A stretch of DNA of 31,477 nt from CALSMU01 sp963926405 (GTDB lineage Bacteria; Bacteroidota; Bacteroidia; Flavobacteriales_D; Parvicellaceae), in contig CAWUXI010000053.1 in NCBI GenBank assembly GCA_963926405.1, positions 1-31,477 on the forward strand, written 5' to 3'. The notes under the pieces are model-generated. The model was not told the DNA's origin, did no database searches, and worked only from the letters and a program-made list of their open reading frames with translations. Positions 15,129 through 22,392 of this stretch are shown here, one piece after another. Each line of letters starts with the position of its first letter. The first letter of the stretch is position 1. Position numbers and translations under genes: made by a program.

Positions 15129-15158
15129 CAAAGATAATCTTTGTTTTTAACTATACAA
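15129..15158 (-). promoter_or_regulatory. promoter of the ATP synthase operon
   Basis: On the minus strand TTG (15158-15156), exactly 19 bases, then TATCTTTG (15136-15129) followed by C: a full match to the Bacteroidota consensus including the TTTGY end. The atpB start is 33 bases downstream of the -7 box, giving a leader of roughly 25 bases. Confidence 0.8.
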
Positions 15159-15304
15159 CGATTATTTCTATTTTATGGAGTTAATTGATAAAAATCATAG
15201 GCGTGTTCCAAAACGGGTTAATTATGTCGTTTATTTATATGCAGGGATACCAATCTTTTTTCAAACGTATAATAAACAAACAATTTTCGATTCTAAAAAT
15301 TCAT

Positions 15305-15312
15305 TACTTTTG
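15305..15312 (+). promoter_or_regulatory. candidate promoter -7 box for the PBP1A gene
   Basis: TACTTTTG, an exact TAnnTTTG match, ends 16 bases before the ATG at 15329, so the leader would be very short. The -33 region (TTTTCG near 15284-15289) is a poor match and too close. Confidence 0.35.
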
Positions 15313-15328
15313 AGGTCTACTGAAAAAC

Positions 15329-17881
15329 ATGGAAGAGAATAAGCCGATGGTTGAATCACTTGTAAGTGAAGAGCAAAAAGCAGCTACAAGTAAGCTTAAA
15401 AGAGGACCTAAAAGTATTTTTATCATACTAAAGTGGACGGCCATTGTCTTCTTATGGTTGGGCGTCCTTGTTCCACTTGTTGGAACTTATGTTATGTTAA
15501 GCATCTCGGATGATGGCAATCTTCCTAGTTTTGAGGAGCTTGAAAACCCTCAAAGTAATTTGGCGTCAAGAGTATTTTCTGCAGACGGTGTTGAATTGGG
15601 AAAGTATTATAAAGAGAACAGGACCAACGCAAAATACAACGACCTCTCGCATTGGCTGGTTAAAGCTCTTGTGGCAACAGAAGATTCTAGATATTATCAA
15701 CATGCTGGAATTGATTTACGAGCGCTCGGAAGGGTGGTAAAAGGGGTTGCTACTGGACAAAAAAGTCAAGGGGGAGGAAGCACTATCTCTCAGCAGCTTT
15801 CTAAACTTTTATTTCCTCGGAAAAAAATGGATAACAAATGGGAACTTGTAAAGAGAAAGTTCAAAGAATGGCTAATAGCAACTCGATTAGAGAAAAATTA
15901 CACAAAAGAAGAGATCATCACGATGTACTTTAATAAATTTGATTTCTTAAATAATGCTGTTGGCATTAATTCTGCTTCACAGGTCTATTTTGGTAAAACT
16001 CCAAAGGAGCTTCAGCTTCACGAGGCGGCTATGCTGGTGGGTATGGCAAAAAATCCTTCTCTTTTCAATCCGCTTCGAAGAGAAAAGGATGTAATTCAGC
16101 GTCGCGAAGTGGTATTGAAGCAAATGCTCAAAGCAAAATATATTTCATTACATATATATGATTCAGTAAGACAACTACCATTGAGCATGAACTATACAAG
16201 AGTTGATCATCAAAACGGACTAGCGCCTTATTTTAGAGAGTCTTTAAGAAGTGATGTTTCAAAAATTTTAAATGAAAAAGACAAAGAAGGGGGCTTTGTT
16301 ATTGTTGACCAGGAAGGAAACCCATATGATATTTATGCTGATGGTTTAAAAATTTATTCTACACTAGACTCTAGGATGCAAGCTTATGCAGAGTGGGCGG
16401 TCCAAGAACATTTAAAGTACGATTTACAAGAAGATTTTTTTACAAACAACGCAAAATGGAGACGGCCTCCTTTTTCCAATGATTTAAAGGATGCTCAAAT
16501 TGACACATTAATGGAACGAGCAAAGCGTCGTTCGCAGTTATATAAAATACATATTGGAAAAATTTGTGGTTACTGTGAACGACCTGAAAAATTTGTTTCC
16601 AAGGAAGAAGATAAATTTGTTTGCAGCTATTGTAGTCACGAGACGAAGATAAGGAGCAAAAAAGAGTTAGCGGAAATGTTTTTAATTAAGCGCAAAATGA
16701 AAGTGTTTGACTGGCAATCTCCAAATTATGAGAAGGACACTATTATGACCGTAATGGACTCCATACGTTATTATAAAAGTTTATTGCGCGCTAGCATGGT
16801 GTCTATTGACCCGCACACCGGCTATATTAAAGCTTGGGTTGGGGGGCCTTATTTTAAACACTTTAAGTATGATATGGTTAAAAGAGGTAAGCGCCAGGTG
16901 GGATCTACGTTTAAGCCGTTTATTTATGGAACGGCTTTAGAGCTTGGCGTAATAGAACCTTGTGACGAATCTTTTTTTGACATAAAATACTGTGTTGACA
17001 TTCCGTATAATAAGTATAGAGAAAAACAATGGTGTCCAAGTAATTCTGGAGCGAAGTTTACCAATGCTGTAATGCCAATTCCTTATGCACTAGCAAATTC
17101 AATGAACAACATTACCGCAGGAATAGTCAGAAAAGGAAAACAAGGGTTGTTGGATGAAACTTTTGATCGAGTTTCACAGATGGGAATGGACACTTCAGGG
17201 TTTCTTCCAGTTCCTTCTATGGCTTTAGGTGTTTTTGATTTGTCGGTATACGATATGGTTGGTGCTATGACGTCTTTTGTAAATAATGGAGTGTATATAA
17301 AGCCAACCTATATTATTAAAATAGAAGATAAGAACGGGAACATTATTTATGAGCCAGAAATGTATTCTAAGGAAATTTGGAAAGAGGAAACAGCATATAC
17401 TATTCTAGAAATAATGAAATTGGTTACAACAGGTATTCGTCATCCGACCCTTAAAAACCGGGAAACTGGAAGGCCATTGGTTGCAGGAACTGCGATTCGA
17501 ATGAGGGGTGAAGAAACTGAAAAAAGACCCTATGCAGGAATAAGTAGGGAGATCCCTGTAGCAGGAAAAACCGGAACAACTCAAAACCAATCTGACGGCT
17601 GGTTTATGGGGCTCACGCCTGATTTAGTAACAGGGGTTTGGGTAGGAGCAGAAGACAGGGCTGTTCGGTTTAGAAGCTTACAATTAGGAATGGGAACGAA
17701 TATGGCATTACCTATGTGGTGTTATTATATGAAAAAAGTTTACGCTGATTCTACACTGAACATTTCTCAGGGAGATTTTGAGAAACCGTTAAGCGTAATG
17801 GGGAATCCTATTGATTGTAGCCAATATAAGGAATTTGATCCGGGAGTAGACGTATGGGATAAAAACCAACAAGAGTGGTAG
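15329..17881 (+). CDS. penicillin-binding protein 1A, bifunctional glycosyltransferase/transpeptidase
   Basis: An 850-residue class A PBP that polymerises and cross-links peptidoglycan. A cytoplasmic head and one membrane helix (about 30-54) place the rest in the periplasm. The GT51 domain (about 85-260) has the catalytic Glu118 in ATEDSRYYQHAG, then GGGSTISQQLSK and RKFKEWLIATRLEKNYTKEE. The transpeptidase domain has the active serine in GSTFKPF (Ser526, Lys529), SMN in YALANSMNN, and KTGTT (Lys747). Between the domains is an unusual insertion with two CxxC pairs: Cys413/Cys416 and Cys432/Cys435. This looks like a zinc ribbon or a disulfide-stabilised knuckle; I do not know it as a standard PBP part. 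It is divergent from the ATP synthase operon. The scoA start is 19 bases after its stop. Confidence 0.95.
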   Translation: MEENKPMVESLVSEEQKAATSKLKRGPKSIFIILKWTAIVFLWLGVLVPLVGTYVMLSISDDGNLPSFEELENPQSNLASRVFSADGVELGKYYKENRTNAKYNDLSHWLVKALVATEDSRYYQHAGIDLRALGRVVKGVATGQKSQGGGSTISQQLSKLLFPRKKMDNKWELVKRKFKEWLIATRLEKNYTKEEIITMYFNKFDFLNNAVGINSASQVYFGKTPKELQLHEAAMLVGMAKNPSLFNPLRREKDVIQRREVVLKQMLKAKYISLHIYDSVRQLPLSMNYTRVDHQNGLAPYFRESLRSDVSKILNEKDKEGGFVIVDQEGNPYDIYADGLKIYSTLDSRMQAYAEWAVQEHLKYDLQEDFFTNNAKWRRPPFSNDLKDAQIDTLMERAKRRSQLYKIHIGKICGYCERPEKFVSKEEDKFVCSYCSHETKIRSKKELAEMFLIKRKMKVFDWQSPNYEKDTIMTVMDSIRYYKSLLRASMVSIDPHTGYIKAWVGGPYFKHFKYDMVKRGKRQVGSTFKPFIYGTALELGVIEPCDESFFDIKYCVDIPYNKYREKQWCPSNSGAKFTNAVMPIPYALANSMNNITAGIVRKGKQGLLDETFDRVSQMGMDTSGFLPVPSMALGVFDLSVYDMVGAMTSFVNNGVYIKPTYIIKIEDKNGNIIYEPEMYSKEIWKEETAYTILEIMKLVTTGIRHPTLKNRETGRPLVAGTAIRMRGEETEKRPYAGISREIPVAGKTGTTQNQSDGWFMGLTPDLVTGVWVGAEDRAVRFRSLQLGMGTNMALPMWCYYMKKVYADSTLNISQGDFEKPLSVMGNPIDCSQYKEFDPGVDVWDKNQQEW

Positions 17882-17900
17882 ATTAAATAATATACAACAG

Positions 17901-18599
17901 ATGAATAAGGTAGTCGATAATGTGCAACAAGCGTGTGAAGGAATTGAAAATGGCATGACAATTATGGTTGGAGGTTTTGGATTGTGCGGAATCCCAGAGA
18001 ACTGCATTTCACAGTTAGTTAAATTAGGAACAACTCATTTAACATGTATTTCTAACAATGCAGGAGTTGATGATTTTGGATTAGGGTTATTGCTTCAAAA
18101 GCGTCAAATAAAAAAGATGATTTCGTCTTATGTTGGCGAGAATGATGAATTTGAAAGGCAAATGCTTAGTGGGGAGTTAGAGGTTGATTTAATTCCCCAA
18201 GGAAGCTTAGCAGAGAGATGCAGGGCTGGAGGGGCCGGAATACCAGCCTTTTTTACGCCTGCGGGATTTGGAACAGAAATAGCACAAGGTAAAGAGGTTA
18301 GGGAATTTAATGGCAAGCAACACATATTGGAATCAGCATTGACAGCCGACTTTGCAATTGTAAAAGCTTGGAAAGGCGATACTGCCGGAAATCTTATTTT
18401 TAAAGGAACGGCACGTAACTTTAATCCAGTGATGGCAATGGCGGGTAAAATTACAATTGCTGAAGTTGAACATTTAGTTACTGTAGGAGAATTAGACCCA
18501 AATCAAATTCATACTGCGGGTATATTTGTTCAACGCATTTTTCAAGGCAAGGGTTATGAAAAAAGAATTGAGCAAAGAACGGTTCGGAAAAAATCGTAA
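17901..18599 (+). CDS. scoA: 3-oxoacid CoA-transferase, subunit A
   Basis: One half of the enzyme that moves CoA between succinyl-CoA and acetoacetate (or a similar 3-oxoacid), feeding acetoacetyl-CoA into central metabolism. The 232-residue protein has the family I CoA-transferase signature GGFGLCGIPENCI (about 24-36), SNNAGVDDFGLGLLL, IPQGSLAERCRAGGAGIPAF and the NFNPVMAMAGK segment. It pairs with the next gene 12 bases downstream. Related acetate or adipate transferases share these motifs, so the exact acid is inferred from overall likeness to ScoA. Confidence 0.93.
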   Translation: MNKVVDNVQQACEGIENGMTIMVGGFGLCGIPENCISQLVKLGTTHLTCISNNAGVDDFGLGLLLQKRQIKKMISSYVGENDEFERQMLSGELEVDLIPQGSLAERCRAGGAGIPAFFTPAGFGTEIAQGKEVREFNGKQHILESALTADFAIVKAWKGDTAGNLIFKGTARNFNPVMAMAGKITIAEVEHLVTVGELDPNQIHTAGIFVQRIFQGKGYEKRIEQRTVRKKS

Positions 18600-18611
18600 A
18601 AAGACAGAATT

Positions 18612-19271
18612 ATGGCTTTAGATAAAAATCAAATTGCGCAAAGAATAGCACAAGAATTAACCGATGGTTGGTATGTTAATCTTGGAATCGGCATCCCAAC
18701 ATTGGTTGCTAATTTTATTCCAGAAGGAATAGAAGTTGAATTCCAGTCAGAAAATGGAATTCTAGGCATGGGCCCATTCCCATTTGAAGGCGAGGAAGAT
18801 GCGGATTTGATAAATGCTGGAAAGCAAACGATTACCGCAATGAAGGGCGCGGCTTATTTTGACTCTGCTATGAGTTTTGCCATGATTAGAGGTCAACACG
18901 TTCAACTTACTGTTTTAGGAGCCATGGAGGTTTCCGAAAATGGCGATATAGCTAATTGGAAAATACCAGGGAAGATGGTAAAAGGAATGGGAGGAGCAAT
19001 GGATTTGGTAGCAAGTGCGGATAACATTATTGTGGCAATGATGCACGCTAACAAAAAAGGGGAAAGTAAACTATTAAAAAACTGTTCCCTGCCCTTAACG
19101 GGTGTTGGATGCGTGAAAAAAGTGGTTACTAACCTTGCGGTATTGGAAATAATAGAGGGTGGCGGGTTTAAATTATTAGAACGCGCACCCGGGGTTTCGG
19201 TGGAAGAAATTCAAGATGCTACCGAAGGTACTTTAATCATTAATGGAGAAATTCCTGAGATGGTATTATAA
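18612..19271 (+). CDS. scoB: 3-oxoacid CoA-transferase, subunit B
   Basis: The catalytic half of the CoA-transferase, 219 residues. The glutamate that forms the covalent CoA-thioester is Glu47 in FQSENGILGMGPFP. Other family landmarks are WYVNLGIGIPTLV (20-32), the GAMEVSENGDIANWKIPGK block and GMGGAMDLVA. It follows subunit A by 12 bases and the two certainly form one complex. A TATTTTTG box right after the stop (19272-19279) might start transcription of the next gene, but no -33 element is seen. Confidence 0.95.
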   Translation: MALDKNQIAQRIAQELTDGWYVNLGIGIPTLVANFIPEGIEVEFQSENGILGMGPFPFEGEEDADLINAGKQTITAMKGAAYFDSAMSFAMIRGQHVQLTVLGAMEVSENGDIANWKIPGKMVKGMGGAMDLVASADNIIVAMMHANKKGESKLLKNCSLPLTGVGCVKKVVTNLAVLEIIEGGGFKLLERAPGVSVEEIQDATEGTLIINGEIPEMVL

Positions 19272-19330
19272 TATTTTTGCAAAAAAATAGTTGTAGATTA
19301 ATCTAACTATAATTAAGGTAGTCTTTAAAA

Positions 19331-20779
19331 TTGCTCCAGAGAGGTTTATCATATTTTAATAGCTTTTCCAAGATAACATTTTGGGTGTTGTTTGTCGTCA
19401 TGATTTGGACAACTTTTAACCTTAAACGGTGGAAAAAAGCTGAACAAGATGGCGGGAAGGTTATTATGTGGGACATAACCTCTTATTATGGATACCTTCC
19501 TGCAGTCTTTATTCACAATGATATTTCCCTTGATTTTGTTGACACTGATGGAGTCAACTATCAAGCAAAACATCAATTTTGGCCATTGCGCTTAAACGCC
19601 AGGCTAGAAAAAGACGATAAAGGGCATATTAAAGTGATCAAAACAACAATGGGCATGTCATTTATGTATGCTCCTTTCTTTTTTATGGCGCATGGTTTTG
19701 CACACCTCTCTAAATACGAGCCTAATGGCTTTTCTCAACCCTATGAGTTCTTCTTAGTGATGTCATGTTTATTTTATCTATTTTTCGGCTTTTACATGCT
19801 TCGGAAGCTGCTCTTGAGCTATTTTACAGAACTAGTTACTGGGTTGACAATGGCAACGATATTGTTGGGCACAAACCTATTTTATTATGCAAGCGAGGAG
19901 CCAGCAATGTCTCATGCATATTCTTTTGCGCTAATTATTGGGTTTATTTACCATTGTATGTTATGGTTGGACAATACCGAAATAAAAAGGGTTCTTTACA
20001 TAGGACTGCTTGGAGGCTTGATTGTTTTGATTAGGCCCGTTAATTTGCTACTATTTATTTTCCCTTTATTATATGGGGTAACGAAATGGGCAGAGTTTGT
20101 TTCTCGTTTTGCATTTTTTCTTAAGAACTGGAAACACATTTTATTAATAGGAGTTTTATCTTTTTCTGTAATTTTTCCGCAGCTTTTGTATTGGAAAGTA
20201 CAGACGGGTAATTGGGTGTTTAACTCCTATTTTGGAGAAGGGTTTTTCTTTTTCAACAGCCATGTTTTAGAAGGGCTATTTAGTTATCGTAAAGGTTGGC
20301 TGGTGTATACTCCTATGATGATTTTTGCTCTTATAGGAACGGTGCTCTTATATAGAAAACACAAAAAATTCTTCTTCCCTGTTTTCGTCTTTTTAATTAT
20401 TAATACCTATGTTTTGTATAGTTGGTGGTCTTGGTGGTATGGAGGAAGTTTTGGTAGTCGCCCAATGATTGATTCTTATGGGTTACTTGCTATTCCAATA
20501 GCTTGTTTTTATTCGGAAATATTGAAACGGAAGAGCTTAAAAATACCACTATTTACATTGTGTCTCTTTTTTCTGGTTTTAAACCAATTTCAAGGTTGGC
20601 AAAGAAGAACAAATATGATTCACTGGGAGGGGATGACCAAGGAGGCTTATTGGAATGTGTTCCTCAAGTCCAGGTTTCTAAAAAAAGAAGAATGGGTAAG
20701 ACAGGAAAGATATTTGCAAATGCCTGACGAAGAAAAAGCAAAAAAAGGAGAGAACGAATATTCGTTTGACCCTTTTTAG
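19331..20779 (+). CDS. polytopic membrane protein, probable GT-C glycosyltransferase
   Basis: A 482-residue protein with about ten membrane helices. The start used is TTG at 19331; the first ATG lies inside the first membrane helix (VVMIW), so an ATG start would cut that helix. After helix 1 comes a long extra-cytoplasmic loop with WDITSYYGYLPAVF and several acidic residues, as in PMT/ArnT-type (GT-C) enzymes, where a loop aspartate or glutamate is catalytic. The later WWSWWYGGSFGSRPMIDSYG loop is characteristic of related Bacteroidota membrane proteins. GT-C enzymes take sugar from a polyprenyl-phosphate carrier outside the membrane. The next gene is the kind of enzyme that makes such donors, which supports the call. 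Acceptor and sugar are unknown, and the exact family is uncertain. Confidence 0.75.
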   Translation: MLQRGLSYFNSFSKITFWVLFVVMIWTTFNLKRWKKAEQDGGKVIMWDITSYYGYLPAVFIHNDISLDFVDTDGVNYQAKHQFWPLRLNARLEKDDKGHIKVIKTTMGMSFMYAPFFFMAHGFAHLSKYEPNGFSQPYEFFLVMSCLFYLFFGFYMLRKLLLSYFTELVTGLTMATILLGTNLFYYASEEPAMSHAYSFALIIGFIYHCMLWLDNTEIKRVLYIGLLGGLIVLIRPVNLLLFIFPLLYGVTKWAEFVSRFAFFLKNWKHILLIGVLSFSVIFPQLLYWKVQTGNWVFNSYFGEGFFFFNSHVLEGLFSYRKGWLVYTPMMIFALIGTVLLYRKHKKFFFPVFVFLIINTYVLYSWWSWWYGGSFGSRPMIDSYGLLAIPIACFYSEILKRKSLKIPLFTLCLFFLVLNQFQGWQRRTNMIHWEGMTKEAYWNVFLKSRFLKKEEWVRQERYLQMPDEEKAKKGENEYSFDPF

Positions 20780-20810
20780 AGGATTGAAAAGATTGCCTAG
20801 TAAATGTTAT

Positions 20811-20818
20811 TACCTTTG
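20811..20818 (+). promoter_or_regulatory. candidate promoter -7 box for the DPM1-like gene
   Basis: TACCTTTG, an exact TAnnTTTG match, ends 11 bases before the ATG at 20830. A TTG lies 23 bases upstream (20785-20787). The leader would be almost absent. The box also sits in a small palindrome, TTACC-TTT-GGTAA. Confidence 0.4.
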
Positions 20819-20829
20819 GTAAAATAATA

Positions 20830-21552
20830 ATGATAAAAAAACTCTCTATAATAATTCCTGTTTTCAACGAAAAAGATACCATTTTTAAATTATTGGGGAT
20901 CGTTGAGGGTGTTACATTAATTAATAAAATTGAGAAAGAGTTGATTGTTGTTGATGACTGCTCAACAGACGGCAGTTTGGAAGAGATAATCAGGTATATT
21001 TCAGAAACCCCTAACCACTTAATAAGTTTAGTTCAGCATCAAACTAACATAGGTAAAGGAGGATCTATTCAAACAGGTATTCAAAAAGCAAATGGTGACT
21101 ACACTATTATTCAAGATGCGGATTTGGAATTAGACCCCTCAGAATACAATCAATTACTGGAGCCGATTTTAAATAAAACGGCTGATATTGTTTATGGCTC
21201 CCGTTTTATTGGGTCGTCTAAGCACGAAAAGGAATCTTCTGCGCACAGGCTTGCTAATCACTTTTTAACTTGGTTGGGCAATGTTGTTAATGGAGTGAAG
21301 CTAACGGATATGCAGACATGTTATAAGCTTGTACCCACAAGAATTTTTAAAGAGCTAAAGCTGAAAGAAAAGCGATTTGCTTTTGATTCAGAAATTACTG
21401 CTAGACTTGCAAAGCATAAAGGTTTGAAATGGGCAGAAGTTGCTATAACATACAAACCAAGGACTCAAATGGAAGGAAAAAAAATTGGATACATTGATGG
21501 GTTTCGGGCTATTTATAGCATTATTAGGTATGGCTGGTTTGCTAAGAAGTAA
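20830..21552 (+). CDS. family 2 glycosyltransferase, dolichyl/polyprenyl-phosphate sugar synthase-like
   Basis: A 240-residue GT-A fold enzyme of the DPM1 type, without the C-terminal membrane helices found in longer relatives. It would transfer a hexose from a nucleotide sugar to a polyprenyl phosphate on the inner face of the membrane. Seen motifs: SIIIPVFNE (6-14), IVVDDCSTDGS (39-49), GKGGSIQTGI, the metal-binding Asp96/Asp98 in IQDADLELDP, VYGSRFIG, and the TDMQTCYKLV and RFAFDSEITARL acceptor-site segments. It lies 50 bases after the GT-C-like gene, and the pair fits donor synthesis plus use. The nucleotide sugar cannot be told from sequence. Confidence 0.92.
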   Translation: MIKKLSIIIPVFNEKDTIFKLLGIVEGVTLINKIEKELIVVDDCSTDGSLEEIIRYISETPNHLISLVQHQTNIGKGGSIQTGIQKANGDYTIIQDADLELDPSEYNQLLEPILNKTADIVYGSRFIGSSKHEKESSAHRLANHFLTWLGNVVNGVKLTDMQTCYKLVPTRIFKELKLKEKRFAFDSEITARLAKHKGLKWAEVAITYKPRTQMEGKKIGYIDGFRAIYSIIRYGWFAKK

Positions 21553-21702
21553 TGTGTCTTTTTAGTCCAGCCTTTTTTCTTTCTTCGGGTAATTGTAGAG
21601 AAGAATCTCGACCCATAACCTCAATACCAAAGACATACAATTACATTGCTCAAGAACAAAAAATAAAAATTGCCAGTGTTTTCGTTAACAGTTGAGCAAA
21701 GC

Positions 21703-22392
21703 CTAAAGTAGGTTGAGTCGCTTAGAAAGCGCTTCTTTATAAGCTTTCCCTATGCTTATTTGCTTTTGATTGATTAAAATGTAATTGTCTTCAATCGTTT
21801 CAATTTTGTCAACCCTCACAATAAAAGACCTATGAACCCTCACAAATTCCTCCGCAGATAATTTAGAAGCAATATCTTTCATTGTGCTCAATATTGTGTA
21901 CTTGCCTTTAGGAGTGAAAATACGCATGTAATTACCTAAAGCCTCTACCCATAAAACATCTTCCGTGTTAATCTGAACTAATTTAGATTCGGTTTTAATA
22001 AAAATAGTTTTGTCTTTAGACGTGATGTTCGCCCTGTTGCCTTCAAAACGGCTAAGTGCTTTTTCTACCGACTTTAAGAAACGAGCGTGTGTTACTGGTT
22101 TTTGAATAAAATCAGTAACATCATATTCATAAGACTCTAAAGCATATTTTGAATGAGAAGTGACCAGAATAACTTGGGGCAGCGGGCTTAATGTTCTCAG
22201 CATTTCCATACCATCCATTTTTGGCATTTCAATATCTAGAAAAACCAAATCAATATGTTCGTCTTTAATTATATTAAACGCTTCTATCGCATCTTCACAG
22301 GACTTGGTAAGCTCTAGGGAGTCAGTTTCATTAATTAAATCTGCTAGTATACTTCTAGAAAGTTCGTCATCGTCTACAACCAAACATCTCAT
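21703..22392 (-). CDS. LytTR-family response regulator
   Basis: A 229-residue transcription regulator. The receiver domain (1-120) has the acidic pocket Asp7-Asp9, the phosphorylated Asp53 in VFLDIEMPKMDG, Thr78 in VILVTSH and Lys98 in FIQKPV. The LytTR DNA-binding domain (about 130-229) shows VLWVEALGNYMRIFT, then FVRVHRSFIVRVDKI and the closing ISIGKAYKEAL. Its ATG overlaps the stop of the histidine kinase by 4 bases (ATGA), so the two are coupled and form a two-component pair. LytTR regulators bind paired direct repeats; none was found close by, so the targets are likely elsewhere. Confidence 0.96.
   Translation of the reverse strand: MRCLVVDDDELSRSILADLINETDSLELTKSCEDAIEAFNIIKDEHIDLVFLDIEMPKMDGMEMLRTLSPLPQVILVTSHSKYALESYEYDVTDFIQKPVTHARFLKSVEKALSRFEGNRANITSKDKTIFIKTESKLVQINTEDVLWVEALGNYMRIFTPKGKYTILSTMKDIASKLSAEEFVRVHRSFIVRVDKIETIEDNYILINQKQISIGKAYKEALSKRLNLL

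Noticed and set aside
19286..19310. Imperfect AT-rich palindrome after scoB (TAGATTAATCTA) as a terminator
   Set aside because: The loop is too small, the stem has almost no G-C pairs and no T-run follows on the plus strand.
20810..20822. Palindrome TTACC-TTT-GGTAA before the DPM1-like gene as a repressor operator
   Set aside because: It coincides with a normal -7 promoter box and is too short to claim as a protein site.
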